DNA of 64,000 bases. Origin: Pseudomonadota bacterium. GTDB lineage: Bacteria > Pseudomonadota > Gammaproteobacteria > Burkholderiales > Methylophilaceae. Each line of letters starts with the position of its first letter. Position 1 is the stretch's first letter. The DNA lies in assembly GCA_029563075.1 (NCBI GenBank), contig JAKQTN010000033.1, positions 91,908 to 155,907 on the forward strand, given 5' to 3'. A model generated the notes under the pieces. It ran no database searches. It was not told the DNA's origin and saw nothing but the letters and a program-made list of their open reading frames with translations. Of the stretch, positions 19,363 through 28,832 are shown piece by piece. A program made the translations under genes and the position numbers.

Positions 19363-20046
19363 CTACACGGGCTCGTCGCGTTGCAATGCGCGATAGCCTT
19401 GAATCATGCGTACTAGATGCCAGACCCCTGCTATAATGACTACCAAACCACCTACCGCAAGGCATTTCATAAAAAAGGGGTCAAATATCCATCCAAATAA
19501 TTGTCCATATACCTCATAGCCGGTGCCAAGACCATCTTTGAAGCTGTTTTTAATTGAGGTAAAAAACCCAGCTAGCACAATAAAAAAACCAACCCCTGCC
19601 AATATGGTGGCATCCCAAAATGCTTTCACTTGCCATGCAAAATGACTGTGCACCCAATTTTGCTTACCTGGAAAATTATGATGCTTAAACGCCATAGCCA
19701 TTGCAATTAAAAAAGCAATGCCCCCGGTTATACCCCCAAAAAAAATTAGGATGTAAATCTGCTTAGCTATCGATTTGTCTAATTTTATTTCAGCCTGCTC
19801 TTTCGGATCGGGCTTCTCGTTTTCTTTCATAAACTTAACGCGCTCTATTCTGTTTTGCAGACCTAGCTGCGCCTGCTCTTCTCGTGCGGCCGCCTCGGCC
19901 TTTAGGTAGGCAACACCACAGCTTGGGCATCCCCACTCAGGCGCATTATCAGCAGGTTGGCGCTTGTAATGGCACTTGATGCATGTCTTACCATCAAACT
20001 CAAGCTCCAATGCATTTGAAATTTCAGCAGTTTGATTATCGTGCAT
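19363..20046 (-). CDS. Zinc-ribbon membrane protein, unknown function
   Basis: A 227-residue protein with an N-terminal zinc-ribbon pattern (C22xxC25, C40xxC43), a charged coiled region (about 50-90), then three hydrophobic segments (about 92-115, 138-157 and 195-215). The ribbon should lie in the cytoplasm. I do not recognise a named family. The gene is convergent with polA (12 bases) and its upstream side faces the ykgJ region. No operon partner is evident. Confidence 0.65.
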   Translation of the reverse strand: MHDNQTAEISNALELEFDGKTCIKCHYKRQPADNAPEWGCPSCGVAYLKAEAAAREEQAQLGLQNRIERVKFMKENEKPDPKEQAEIKLDKSIAKQIYILIFFGGITGGIAFLIAMAMAFKHHNFPGKQNWVHSHFAWQVKAFWDATILAGVGFFIVLAGFFTSIKNSFKDGLGTGYEVYGQLFGWIFDPFFMKCLAVGGLVVIIAGVWHLVRMIQGYRALQRDEPV

Positions 20047-20116
20047 ACCAAAACTTTATTAAAGAATGCAACTATAATAACCGTCAATTTAATGATTCTC
20101 AAAGAACTATAAACAT

Positions 20117-20212
20117 ATGCGCCAACTATTCGGCATCCATATCATCGGCGATGAAATTCTCTTTGGCAAACGACAAGACGCGCATTTAAGCAAAGCAATT
20201 GAGTGCGAATGA
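20117..20212 (+). pseudogene. Truncated molybdopterin-binding (CinA/MoaB-like) gene stump
   Basis: A 31-codon ORF beginning MRQLFGIHIIGDEIL and continuing [13 protein letters not shown] closely resembles the N terminus of CinA-like molybdopterin-binding-domain proteins, which normally run to about 160-250 residues. The rest of the domain is absent and the frame ends in TGA overlapping the next ATG (ATGA). An internal deletion between the two genes is the simplest explanation. The identification rests on the short GDEIL and GKRQD pattern. Confidence 0.6.
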
Positions 20213-20481
20213 ACTGCCGCTCCAACTGCGGCGCTTGCTGTATCGCGCCTTCCATCAACAGCCCCATCCCCGGCATGCCGAATGGCAAACCTGCCGGTGT
20301 GCGCTGTGTGCAACTGGATGAAGAAAACCGCTGCATGATTTTCGGCAAACCCGAGCGCCCTGCTTTCTGCGCCAGCTTGCAGCCAAGCGAGGAAATGTGC
20401 GGAGAAACGCGTGAATATGCAATGATCTGGCTGGGCAAATTAGAGTTGCTTACCACACCCCAATTTAAAGCTAAAAATTAA
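20209..20481 (+). CDS. YkgJ family cysteine cluster protein
   Basis: A 90-residue protein with the cysteine pattern of the YkgJ/UPF0153 family: C3, C7, C10 and C11 at the N terminus and further cysteines in VRCVQL, RCMIFG, FCASL and EMCGE. The cluster probably binds zinc or an iron-sulfur centre; no activity is established. MNCRxxCGACC is the usual start of the family, which supports the ATG at 20209 despite an in-frame GTG six bases upstream. That ATG overlaps the stop of the truncated upstream gene, so its translation may depend on the stump. Confidence 0.85.
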   Translation: MNCRSNCGACCIAPSINSPIPGMPNGKPAGVRCVQLDEENRCMIFGKPERPAFCASLQPSEEMCGETREYAMIWLGKLELLTTPQFKAKN

Positions 20482-20559
20482 ACAAAAAATTAACGGTTAG
20501 TAGTGTCAAGTCTTAGCGATTGCGTATAAAATAGGCAGCTTTCTGCAAAACAATAATTA

Positions 20560-21585
20560 ATGCAAATCGGCCATCACATTTTAAAGAATAATCTTGTCGT
20601 CGCACCCATGGCGGGTGTGACGGATAGGCCTTTCCGCATACTTTGCAAGAAGATGGGCGCTGGCCTTGCAGTTTCTGAAATGGTGACTTCCAATTCGCTC
20701 CTCTACGGCAGCGAGAAAACGCGCCGCCGAGCAAACCACGAAGGTGAAGTGGCGCCAATTTCAGTCCAAATTGCGGGTGCCGACCCGAAAATGATGGCGG
20801 AAGCCGCCAAATATAACGTGGATAACGGCGCGCAGATCATCGACATCAACATGGGCTGCCCAGCCAAAAAAATTTGCAATGTCATGGCAGGCTCGGCGCT
20901 GCTTAAAGATGAACCGCTGGTAGCGCAGATTCTTAAAGCTGTCGTGGGCGCAGTCGATGTGCCTGTGACGCTAAAAATACGCACCGGCTGGGACAAACAA
21001 AACCGTAACGCAATACAAATTGCCAAAATGGCCGAAGATATCGGTGTGCAGGCACTGGCCATGCACGGCCGCACCCGCGCTTGCGCCTACTTGGGCGAGG
21101 CCGAGTACGACACCATTGCCGCAGTTAAGCAAGCGATTCAAATTCCGCTGATTGCGAATGGCGACATCACCACGCCAGAAAAAGCGAAATTCGTGCTGGA
21201 TTACACCGGTGCTGATGCGGTGATGATTGGCCGCGCCGCGCAAGGCCGGCCATGGATTTTCCGTGAGATTGAACATTACCTCAACACAGGCACGCACTTA
21301 TTGCCGCCGACTGTAGATGAAATCCGCACTGTGATGCTGGAGCATCTGCATGACCTGTATGCCTTTTATGGCGATTTAACAGGCATGCGCATGGCGCGCA
21401 AGCATATCTCGTGGTACACAAAAGGGTTAGCCGGCTCAGCGCAATTCCGCCACAACATGAACACGCTACAAACCATTGATCTACAATTGGGTGCGATTAA
21501 TGACTTTTTTGCAGAACTCAGAACCAAAAACGACCGCCTGGTTTACTCAGACGAAAACCTTTCACCAGAGGCATTGGCAGCATAA
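20560..21585 (+). CDS. dusB: tRNA-dihydrouridine synthase B
   Basis: FMN-dependent reductase of 341 residues that converts uridine to dihydrouridine in the tRNA D-loop. The N-terminal PMAGVTDRPFR segment, the catalytic cysteine C100 in NMGCPAKK, and the flavin-binding ANGDI and MIGRAAQGRPW segments are in place. It is followed two bases after its stop by fis, the classical dusB-fis operon, continuing into purH and purD. Confidence 0.96.
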   Translation: MQIGHHILKNNLVVAPMAGVTDRPFRILCKKMGAGLAVSEMVTSNSLLYGSEKTRRRANHEGEVAPISVQIAGADPKMMAEAAKYNVDNGAQIIDINMGCPAKKICNVMAGSALLKDEPLVAQILKAVVGAVDVPVTLKIRTGWDKQNRNAIQIAKMAEDIGVQALAMHGRTRACAYLGEAEYDTIAAVKQAIQIPLIANGDITTPEKAKFVLDYTGADAVMIGRAAQGRPWIFREIEHYLNTGTHLLPPTVDEIRTVMLEHLHDLYAFYGDLTGMRMARKHISWYTKGLAGSAQFRHNMNTLQTIDLQLGAINDFFAELRTKNDRLVYSDENLSPEALAA

Positions 21586-21587
21586 CC

Positions 21588-21818
21588 ATGGCAAACAAAC
21601 TGGCAGACTGCGTAAACAAATCTCTGGATGAATACTTCGCACATCTTGATGGCGAGCCGCCACATGCCATTTACGACATGGTGTTATGTTGCGTAGAAAA
21701 GCCCATGATCGAGTATGTTCTCAATAAAGTAGGCGGCAATCAAAGCAAGGCGGCTGAAATGTTAGGCCTAAACAGAAACACTTTGCGCAAAAAAATGGCG
21801 CAGTACAACCTTCAATAA
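21588..21818 (+). CDS. fis: DNA-binding protein Fis
   Basis: A 76-residue nucleoid protein that bends DNA and activates growth-rate-controlled promoters. The C-terminal helix-turn-helix reads GGNQSKAAEMLGLNRNTLRKK, the usual Fis signature, behind the dimerisation helices. It is shorter than E. coli Fis (98 residues), as is common in betaproteobacteria, because the N-terminal activation arm is reduced. It is coupled to dusB. Confidence 0.94.
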   Translation: MANKLADCVNKSLDEYFAHLDGEPPHAIYDMVLCCVEKPMIEYVLNKVGGNQSKAAEMLGLNRNTLRKKMAQYNLQ

Positions 21819-21844
21819 ATTTTCATATTTCTTAAGAGTATTAC

Positions 21845-23428
21845 ATGGCTGTGATTAAAAGAGCACTCATTAGCGTCTCTGACAAATCAGGGATACTGGA
21901 ATTGGCGACCGCGCTAACCAAACTGAACGTCGAGATCCTTTCTACTGGCGGAACCGCCAAACTGTTTCGCGACAACAATATCCCGGCAACTGAAGTCAGC
22001 GACTACACCGGCTTTCCTGAGATGCTGGATGGCCGCGTGAAAACGCTGCACCCCAAAGTGCATGGCGGCATTTTAGGCCGCCGCGATTTGCCTGAACACG
22101 TGCGCGCCATGCAGGCACAAGGCATTCCCAATATCGACATGGTGGTGGTGAATCTGTACCCATTCGAAGCTACCGTGGCCAACCCCGACTGCACACTGGA
22201 AGAAGCGATTGAGAACATTGATATCGGCGGCCCGGCCATGGTGCGCTCTGCTGCCAAAAACTGGAAAGACGTTGCCGTGCTGACAGATGCCAGCCAGTAT
22301 CAAGCCGTTGTGGACGAACTTAACAGCACCGGCGCACTTTCAGAAAAAACTACGTTTACACTCTCTGTTGCCGCATTTAACCGCATCAGTAATTACGATG
22401 GCGCGATTAGCGATTACCTTTCCAGTTTTAACCAGGATGGCACACGCAATCCTTACCCAGCACAGATGAATAGTCGCTTTGTGAAGCTGCAGGATTTACG
22501 CTACGGTGAAAACCCGCACCAAACAGCAGCATTTTACCGTGACTTATGTCCAGCACCAGGCTCACTCGTTACGGCACAGCAGTTACAGGGCAAAGAGCTC
22601 AGCTATAACAACATTGCCGATGCCGATGCGGCTTGGGAAGCGGTAAAGTCGTTCAAAACGACTGCTTGTGTGATTGTGAAACACGCTAACCCATGCGGCG
22701 TGGCTTTGGGCAAGGATGCGCTTGAGGCTTATAGCAAGGCATTCCAGACTGACCCTACCAGCGCGTTTGGCGGCATTATCGCCTTCAACACCACACTGGA
22801 TAAAACTGCTGCTGAGGCCGTATCCAAACAGTTTGTAGAGGTGTTGATTGCACCTGAATATACCAAAGAGGCTTTGGCGGTGTTTGCAGCAAAGGCCAAT
22901 GTACGTGTGCTTAAAATCGCGCTGCCAAAAGGCGGCAATACGCCGTGGGAGCAAGGCCGCAACTCGCATGACAGCAAGCGCGTGGGTTCAGGCCTGTTGA
23001 TTCAAACCGCTGATAACCATGAAATTAGCACATCTGACTTAAAAATCGTCACAAAAAAACAGCCAACGCCTCAGCAAATGGCCGATTTGTTATTTGCATG
23101 GAATGTTGCGAAATATGTGAAATCCAACGCAATTGTGTTCTGCGGCAACGGTATGACACTGGGTGTGGGCGCAGGGCAAATGAGCCGCGTGGACAGTACC
23201 AAGATTGCCGCGATTAAAGCGCAAAATGCTGGCTTGTCACTTAAAAATTCAGTGGTCGCATCCGACGCATTCTTTCCGTTCCGTGATGGCATAGACGTGC
23301 TGGCAGAGGCAGGTGCAAGCTGTGTGATTCACCCGGGCGGTAGTATGCGTGATGAAGAAGTCATTGCCGCGGCAGATGAGCTTGGCTTGGCAATGGTAAT
23401 GACAGGCATTCGCCACTTTAGGCACTAA
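21845..23428 (+). CDS. purH: Bifunctional AICAR transformylase/IMP cyclohydrolase
   Basis: Catalyses the last two steps of de novo purine synthesis, AICAR to FAICAR to IMP. The 527-residue protein has the N-terminal cyclohydrolase domain (about 1-200; [16 protein letters not shown]) and the transformylase domain (about 205-527) with [11 protein letters not shown] and the DAFFPFRDG and IHPGGSMRD segments. It starts 26 bases after fis and is followed three bases after its stop by purD, so the run is probably one transcript. Confidence 0.97.
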   Translation: MAVIKRALISVSDKSGILELATALTKLNVEILSTGGTAKLFRDNNIPATEVSDYTGFPEMLDGRVKTLHPKVHGGILGRRDLPEHVRAMQAQGIPNIDMVVVNLYPFEATVANPDCTLEEAIENIDIGGPAMVRSAAKNWKDVAVLTDASQYQAVVDELNSTGALSEKTTFTLSVAAFNRISNYDGAISDYLSSFNQDGTRNPYPAQMNSRFVKLQDLRYGENPHQTAAFYRDLCPAPGSLVTAQQLQGKELSYNNIADADAAWEAVKSFKTTACVIVKHANPCGVALGKDALEAYSKAFQTDPTSAFGGIIAFNTTLDKTAAEAVSKQFVEVLIAPEYTKEALAVFAAKANVRVLKIALPKGGNTPWEQGRNSHDSKRVGSGLLIQTADNHEISTSDLKIVTKKQPTPQQMADLLFAWNVAKYVKSNAIVFCGNGMTLGVGAGQMSRVDSTKIAAIKAQNAGLSLKNSVVASDAFFPFRDGIDVLAEAGASCVIHPGGSMRDEEVIAAADELGLAMVMTGIRHFRH

Positions 23429-23431
23429 CAT

Positions 23432-24700
23432 ATGAAAATATTAGTTATCGGCAACGGTGGACGCGAACATGCGCTTGCCTGGAAAATTGCACAAAACAAA
23501 GAAGTTAGCCGCGTTTATGTCGCGCCGGGCAACGCAGGCACAGCGCTTAATCCAGACATGATGAACGTGCCTATTTCTAGCGTCCAGGATTTACTTGAGT
23601 TTGCACAAAAAGAACAGATTCACCACACAATCGTTGGACCGGAAGCACCGCTCAGCCAAGGCGTTGTCGATGCGTTTCGTGCTGCTGGCCTGAAAATTTT
23701 CGGGCCAACCAAGACCGCTGCACAGTTAGAAAGCTCAAAAGACTTTGCCAAAGCCTTTATGGTAAGGCACAACATCCCTACCGCTGCCTATGCCACGTTT
23801 ACCGATGCAAAACTCGCACATGACTATGTGGACCAGCAAGGCGCACCCATCGTCATCAAAGCCGATGGCCTGGCTGCCGGCAAAGGTGTCGTGGTGGCGA
23901 TGTCTAACGACGAAGCGCATACGGCAATCGATGCCATGCTGTCGGATAACAAACTGGGCAGTGCAGGTGCCCGCGTGGTGATCGAAGAATTTTTAGCCGG
24001 AGAAGAAGCCAGCTTTATTGTGATGGTGGACGGCAAAAACATTTTGCCGCTCGCCACCAGTCAAGACCACAAACGCTTATTGGACAGCGACCAAGGCCCG
24101 AATACGGGCGGCATGGGCGCATATTCACCTGCGCCAGTTGTTACGCCCGAGATTCATGGCAAAGTCATGCGCGAAATCATCCGTCCCACTGTCGAGGGCA
24201 TGGCAAAAGACGGCATCCCCTACACAGGCTTTCTCTATGCCGGCCTGATGATTTCACCAAACGGTAACGTGAAAACCCTGGAATTCAATTGCCGCATGGG
24301 CGATCCGGAAACGCAGCCGATTATGCTACGGCTGAAATCTGACTTTGTAGCACTCGCGGAGCACGCGATTAACGGCACGCTCGATAAAATTGAAGCGGAA
24401 TGGGACAGGCGCACCGCGCTTGGTGTAGTGATGGCCTCAGCCAATTACCCCGATGCACCGCGGCTGGGTGACGAAATTACCGGGCTGCCGAAAGAGTTAA
24501 CCGATGCGCAGGTTTTTCATGCGGGCACTCAGCTTAAAGATGGCAAAGTCGTGACCAGTGGCGGGCGTGTGCTGTGCGTCACCGCGCTCGGTGAAACAGT
24601 AAAATTCGCCCAGCAGCAAGCTTACCGCATCATTGAGGAAATTAAATTTGATGGTGCGCAATACCGGACAGATATTGGCTATCGTGCGATTAAAGGTTAA
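23432..24700 (+). CDS. purD: Phosphoribosylamine--glycine ligase
   Basis: ATP-grasp enzyme (422 residues) that makes GAR in the second step of purine synthesis. It opens with MKILVIGNGGREHALAWK and shows GPEAPL, KADGLAAGKGV, QDHKR, GPNTGGMGAYSP and the metal-binding EFNCRMGDPE. It lies between purH and hemF; the TAA stop is directly followed by the hemF ATG with no spacer. Confidence 0.97.
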   Translation: MKILVIGNGGREHALAWKIAQNKEVSRVYVAPGNAGTALNPDMMNVPISSVQDLLEFAQKEQIHHTIVGPEAPLSQGVVDAFRAAGLKIFGPTKTAAQLESSKDFAKAFMVRHNIPTAAYATFTDAKLAHDYVDQQGAPIVIKADGLAAGKGVVVAMSNDEAHTAIDAMLSDNKLGSAGARVVIEEFLAGEEASFIVMVDGKNILPLATSQDHKRLLDSDQGPNTGGMGAYSPAPVVTPEIHGKVMREIIRPTVEGMAKDGIPYTGFLYAGLMISPNGNVKTLEFNCRMGDPETQPIMLRLKSDFVALAEHAINGTLDKIEAEWDRRTALGVVMASANYPDAPRLGDEITGLPKELTDAQVFHAGTQLKDGKVVTSGGRVLCVTALGETVKFAQQQAYRIIEEIKFDGAQYRTDIGYRAIKG

Positions 24701-25609
24701 ATGATTTTGAACACGCAAGCAGTTTTAGATTACCTGCAAAACTTACAGGCAAAAATTGTAGAAGCCATAGAACTGGTCGATGGCAAGAATTTCCTGCAGG
24801 ATAGCTGGCAGCGCCCGGAAGGCGGCGGCGGAACATCCTGCCTGCTTGAAGAAGGCAACGTATTTGAACGTGCTGGCGTGGGTTTTTCGCACGTCATGGG
24901 TAACAAGCTCCCGCCTTCCGCCAGTGAGGCGCACCCGGAGGCTGCTGGACGCCCATGGGAAGCCATGGGCGTGTCACTGGTATTTCACCCGCGCAATCCC
25001 TATATTCCCACCGTACACATGAATGTGCGTTTTTTTGTGGCGAAAGCGCAAAACAAGACAGATGCAGATATCTGGTGGTTTGGCGGCGGCATGGATCTCA
25101 CGCCCTACTATGGCTTTGAAGAGGATGCTGTGCATTTTCACCGCACCAATAAAACTGCATTAGATGCTTTTAATCCAGCTTATTACCCAAAATTCAAAAA
25201 AGAATGCGATGAATATTTCTACCTTAAACACCGCAAAGAACCGCGTGGCATAGGCGGTATCTTTTTCGATGACTTTAATGAATTAGGCTTTGAAAGAAGC
25301 TTTGAGATGATACGCGCAGTTAGCGATAGTTTTCTGAACGCTTACCTGCCTATTGTGCAACGCCGTAAAGACACGCCTTATGGTGAGCGCGAACGCGACT
25401 TTCAAGCTTATCGGCGAGGCCGCTACGTGGAGTTTAATCTGGTCTATGACCGAGGTACTTTATTCGGTCTGCAATCTAATGGCCGTACCGAGTCCATACT
25501 GCTCTCCATGCCGCCGATCGTGAAATGGCGTTATGACTGGAAGCCTGAAAACGGCAGCGCAGAAGCCAAACTTTACACCGACTTTTTAATTGATAAAAAC
25601 TGGTTGTAA
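24701..25609 (+). CDS. hemF: Oxygen-dependent coproporphyrinogen-III oxidase
   Basis: Cytosolic enzyme of 302 residues that decarboxylates two propionates of coproporphyrinogen III with O2 during haem synthesis. Family segments are visible: [47 protein letters not shown] and [16 protein letters not shown]. Its position directly behind purD, with zero spacing, implies translational coupling with the purine genes. The oxygen-dependent form points to an aerobic lifestyle. Confidence 0.97.
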   Translation: MILNTQAVLDYLQNLQAKIVEAIELVDGKNFLQDSWQRPEGGGGTSCLLEEGNVFERAGVGFSHVMGNKLPPSASEAHPEAAGRPWEAMGVSLVFHPRNPYIPTVHMNVRFFVAKAQNKTDADIWWFGGGMDLTPYYGFEEDAVHFHRTNKTALDAFNPAYYPKFKKECDEYFYLKHRKEPRGIGGIFFDDFNELGFERSFEMIRAVSDSFLNAYLPIVQRRKDTPYGERERDFQAYRRGRYVEFNLVYDRGTLFGLQSNGRTESILLSMPPIVKWRYDWKPENGSAEAKLYTDFLIDKNWL

Positions 25610-25667
25610 TTTCTAGCCGTTCATTTGCATTTTGTGGCTATAATTCTTCTACTCTAGGGAGAATAAA

Positions 25668-26999
25668 ATGCAGGCATTAGAAGAAATCGTCGCCACATTG
25701 TCAGGCATCGTGTGGGGGCCCATTATGCTGACGCTGCTCGTTGGCACCGGTTTATACCTCACCATCATCCTGAAAGGCATGCAGTTTCGCGCCCTGCCGC
25801 ATGCATTCCGCCTCATTCTGCATAAAGACCACGGTCATGAAGGCGACATCAGCCATTTTGCCGCGCTGATGACCGCATTAGCCGCCACAGTGGGTATCGG
25901 CAATATTGTCGGCGTCGCCACTGCCATTACCATGGGCGGCCCGGGCGCCGTATTCTGGATGTGGGTAACTGGCCTGGTCGGCATGGCCACCAAGTATAGC
26001 GAAGCAGTACTCGCTGTGAAGTATCGTGAAAAAGGCGCACACGGTATGCGCGGCGGGCCCATGTACTATATTTCCAAAGGGGTAGGTTTGCCCTGGTTAG
26101 GTGCCTTGTTTGCCATATTTACCGCCTGCGCGGCTTTCGGCATCGGAAATATGACGCAAGCCAATGCAACCGCAAAGATTTTCGAGGCTACTTTTCACAT
26201 TCCTACCGAAGTCACGGGAATCGTGCTCACGCTGCTGACTGGCTTGGTGATACTGGGCGGTATCCGCACCATCGGCAAATTCACCTCATTTCTTGTGCCA
26301 TTTATGATTGTGATCTATGTGGGTAGTAGCCTTTGGGTGTTAATGTTAAATGCCAGCCAAATTCCGCATGCATTTCAGCTGATCTTTTACCATGCGTTTA
26401 ATCCGGCTGCTGCCTCCGGCGGCTTTGTGGGCGCAACAATTGCCGCCGCCATGCGCTTTGGTATTGCGCGCGGTGTATTTTCCAATGAATCCGGTTTAGG
26501 TTCTGCACCAATTGCGGCAGCGGCAGCACGCACCAATGACCCGGTGAAACAGGCTCTAGTCAGCATGACGCAAACCTTTATCGACACCTTGGTCGTGTGC
26601 ACCATGACAGCATTGGTCATACTCACCGCAGATAGCTGGCTCCAAGGTGTGAATGCCGCCAGCCTTACCAGTGCGAGCATGGCGGAAACACTGGGCGAAT
26701 CAGGCAGTTTCATCGTTGCGATTGCTACGGCGCTATTTGCCTACTCCACACTGATTGGCTGGAACTATTACGGTGAAAAAGCCATTGAATACCTGTTTGG
26801 CGAGAAAGCCATCCGTATCTACCGCGTGTTCTTTACTGTCGCGGTGATGATTGGCGCAATGGTCAGCCTGGAATTTGTGTGGAACTTCTCCGACCTGATG
26901 AACGGCATGATGGCGATCCCCAATTTGATCGCACTTTTATGGTTATCCCCAATTATTCGTCAAGAAACTGTACGCTATTTTTCATCCCTTAAAAAATAA
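25668..26999 (+). CDS. Alanine/glycine:cation symporter (AGCS family)
   Basis: A 443-residue inner-membrane Na+-coupled amino-acid symporter with about ten to eleven hydrophobic helices. The family signatures are clear: GNIVGVATAITMGGPGAVFWMW early, and GIARGVFSNESGLGSAPIAAAAA in the middle. AGCS members carry alanine, glycine or sometimes glutamine; which one applies here cannot be read. GGGAG precedes the ATG. A second Na+ symporter starts six bases after its stop, so the two are co-transcribed. Confidence 0.92.
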   Translation: MQALEEIVATLSGIVWGPIMLTLLVGTGLYLTIILKGMQFRALPHAFRLILHKDHGHEGDISHFAALMTALAATVGIGNIVGVATAITMGGPGAVFWMWVTGLVGMATKYSEAVLAVKYREKGAHGMRGGPMYYISKGVGLPWLGALFAIFTACAAFGIGNMTQANATAKIFEATFHIPTEVTGIVLTLLTGLVILGGIRTIGKFTSFLVPFMIVIYVGSSLWVLMLNASQIPHAFQLIFYHAFNPAAASGGFVGATIAAAMRFGIARGVFSNESGLGSAPIAAAAARTNDPVKQALVSMTQTFIDTLVVCTMTALVILTADSWLQGVNAASLTSASMAETLGESGSFIVAIATALFAYSTLIGWNYYGEKAIEYLFGEKAIRIYRVFFTVAVMIGAMVSLEFVWNFSDLMNGMMAIPNLIALLWLSPIIRQETVRYFSSLKK

Positions 27000-27005
27000 G
27001 GATCC

Positions 27006-28361
27006 ATGAGTATGCATCATCGTAGCACCTGGAAAAACCGCTGGACTTTCATGCTGGCTACTGCCGGCTCGGCGATTGGCCTAGGCAACATCTGGAAGCT
27101 GCCTTACATGATTGGCGTCAATGGCGGCAGCGCGTTTGTGCTGGTATTCATTGCTTGTATTTTTCTGGTCGGTATCCCGCTGATGATGACTGAAATCCTG
27201 CTTGGTCGCAGGGCACAGAAGAATCCGTATGACGGCATGCTCAAACTCGCCCAAGAGGCGCAAGTGTCGCACTATTGGAAATATCTGGGCGGCATGGGCA
27301 TGCTGACTGGCTTGCTGATTCTAGGATTTTACAGCGTGATCGGCGGCTGGGTATTAAGTTACATCATAGAAGCAGCTAAGAACAGCTTCAGCAATATTAC
27401 AGCGGCGCAATCCTCTGCAAATTTTGATGGCCTACTGGCTAGTCCAGTAAAATTATTGTTCTGGCACACCGTGTTTATGTGCATGACCATGGGCGTAGTA
27501 GCACGCGGGGTGAATTCCGGTCTGGAAAAAGCCAACAACATTCTGATTCCTGCCTTATTTGCAATTTTGCTGGTGCTGCTCGGCTATAGCATGTCGGTCG
27601 GCGATATGCAGACCGCGTACCAATTCATGTTCAAGCTGGATTTCTCCAAAATCACGCCTGTAGCGGTTTTATCAGCACTAGGACATGCCTTTTTCTCACT
27701 CAGCTTAGGCATGGGCGCCGTCATGGTGTATGGCTCATACCTGCAGCGCCATGTCTCCATCGCACGCACGACCATTTATATTGCACTGGCAGACACCGCG
27801 CTCGGCCTGCTTGTTGGCTTGGCGATTTACGCACTGGTGTTTGCAAACCATTTGGCTCCCAATGCAGGACCTGGCCTGATTTTTCAAACGCTCCCTATTG
27901 CCTTTGGCCACATGCCGTGGGGCAGTTTCACCGGCACACTGTTTTTTATGCTGGTAGCATTTGCAGCCTGGACATCCGCCATCTCTCTCGTCGAGCCGGC
28001 AATAGCCTGGATAACAGAAAACACTTTGATCAAGCGCCGTACGGCTGCATGGGCAATAGGTGTCGTAGTTTGGTTGCTGGGCGTTGCAGTGGTGCTTTCA
28101 TTCAACGAATGGAAAGACATTAAAATTATATTCGGACTCAACATTTTTGAAACGCTGGACAAGCTCACTTCTACCATTCTGCTGCCTTTGGGCGGCTTGC
28201 TGATGGCGGTTTTTGCTGGTTATTACATGAAGAGAGACCATGTTCAGGATGAGCTTGATTTGAAAGCCACAGCCTTTAAGTTATGGCGCATCGCCAATAA
28301 CATTATTGCACCGATTGCAATTGCTGCAGTGTTCTTATACCTGTTTGGCGTGATCAAATAA
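27006..28361 (+). CDS. Sodium-dependent transporter (NSS/SNF family)
   Basis: A 451-residue LeuT-fold transporter with eleven to twelve predicted helices. The first helix carries the NSS signature GSAIGLGNIWKLPYM followed by NGGSAFVLVF, which forms the substrate and Na1/Na2 sites. Bacterial members take up hydrophobic or aromatic amino acids. It lies directly behind an AGCS symporter of a different fold, a pairing that suggests related substrates or shared control. Confidence 0.92.
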   Translation: MSMHHRSTWKNRWTFMLATAGSAIGLGNIWKLPYMIGVNGGSAFVLVFIACIFLVGIPLMMTEILLGRRAQKNPYDGMLKLAQEAQVSHYWKYLGGMGMLTGLLILGFYSVIGGWVLSYIIEAAKNSFSNITAAQSSANFDGLLASPVKLLFWHTVFMCMTMGVVARGVNSGLEKANNILIPALFAILLVLLGYSMSVGDMQTAYQFMFKLDFSKITPVAVLSALGHAFFSLSLGMGAVMVYGSYLQRHVSIARTTIYIALADTALGLLVGLAIYALVFANHLAPNAGPGLIFQTLPIAFGHMPWGSFTGTLFFMLVAFAAWTSAISLVEPAIAWITENTLIKRRTAAWAIGVVVWLLGVAVVLSFNEWKDIKIIFGLNIFETLDKLTSTILLPLGGLLMAVFAGYYMKRDHVQDELDLKATAFKLWRIANNIIAPIAIAAVFLYLFGVIK

Positions 28362-28373
28362 AAATTGATCAAT

Positions 28374-28398
28374 AAAAAAGCCAGCTAAAAAGCTGGCT
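28374..28398 (-). terminator. Terminator of the cytochrome c gene
   Basis: An 8-bp stem (28379-28386 with 28391-28398) with AAAA loop; on the minus strand it is followed by a run of T, on the plus strand it is not. It lies 36 bases past the cytochrome c stop. Confidence 0.8.
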
Positions 28399-28433
28399 CC
28401 TGAACTTCAATTCACTTGAGTCTTACATTAAAC

Positions 28434-28745
28434 TTATTGTGACAAAACCCACTGGACGATTGTTTTAATATCTTCGTCTTTCACTTGCGGGCTGTTGGCC
28501 GGCATTGGCATAGGACCCCAAACACCGCTACCACCTGCTTTAACTTTAGCAACCAATTTAGCCTCGGCGCCTTTGTCGCCTTTGTATTTAGCCGCAACAT
28601 CCTTGAAAGATGGGCCTAATACTTTTTTATCTACACTATGACAAGCTAAGCAGCCACTCTTTTGTGCCAATGCTTGATTTGCAGAAGCCTGGCCTGCCAT
28701 TAACAAAGAACCTGCCACGGCAATACCTACCAATAACGCTTTCAT
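28434..28745 (-). CDS. Periplasmic c-type cytochrome (class I, c551-like)
   Basis: A 103-residue monohaem cytochrome. A signal peptide (1-22) is followed by the haem motif C32LAC35H36, and a Met axial ligand lies in the GPMPMPA segment (M79 or M81). Size and the PMPMPAN motif fit the cytochrome c551/c552 group, periplasmic electron carriers to terminal oxidases or other reductases. The ATG at 28745 is chosen because GGAGAT stands just before it. The gene is flanked by its own terminator. Confidence 0.9.
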   Translation of the reverse strand: MKALLVGIAVAGSLLMAGQASANQALAQKSGCLACHSVDKKVLGPSFKDVAAKYKGDKGAEAKLVAKVKAGGSGVWGPMPMPANSPQVKDEDIKTIVQWVLSQ

Positions 28746-28832
28746 GCTATCTCCTTGAATTTTTATAAAAATATGCAATTCTTGCAACATATATCATACC
28801 GATTATCCGTAAATACACAATAGTCTTTAAGG

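Noticed and set aside
25633..25660. Promoter with perfect TATAAT upstream of the AGCS symporter
   Set aside because: A TATAAT is present, but I found no -35 hexamer at acceptable spacing, so it was not listed.
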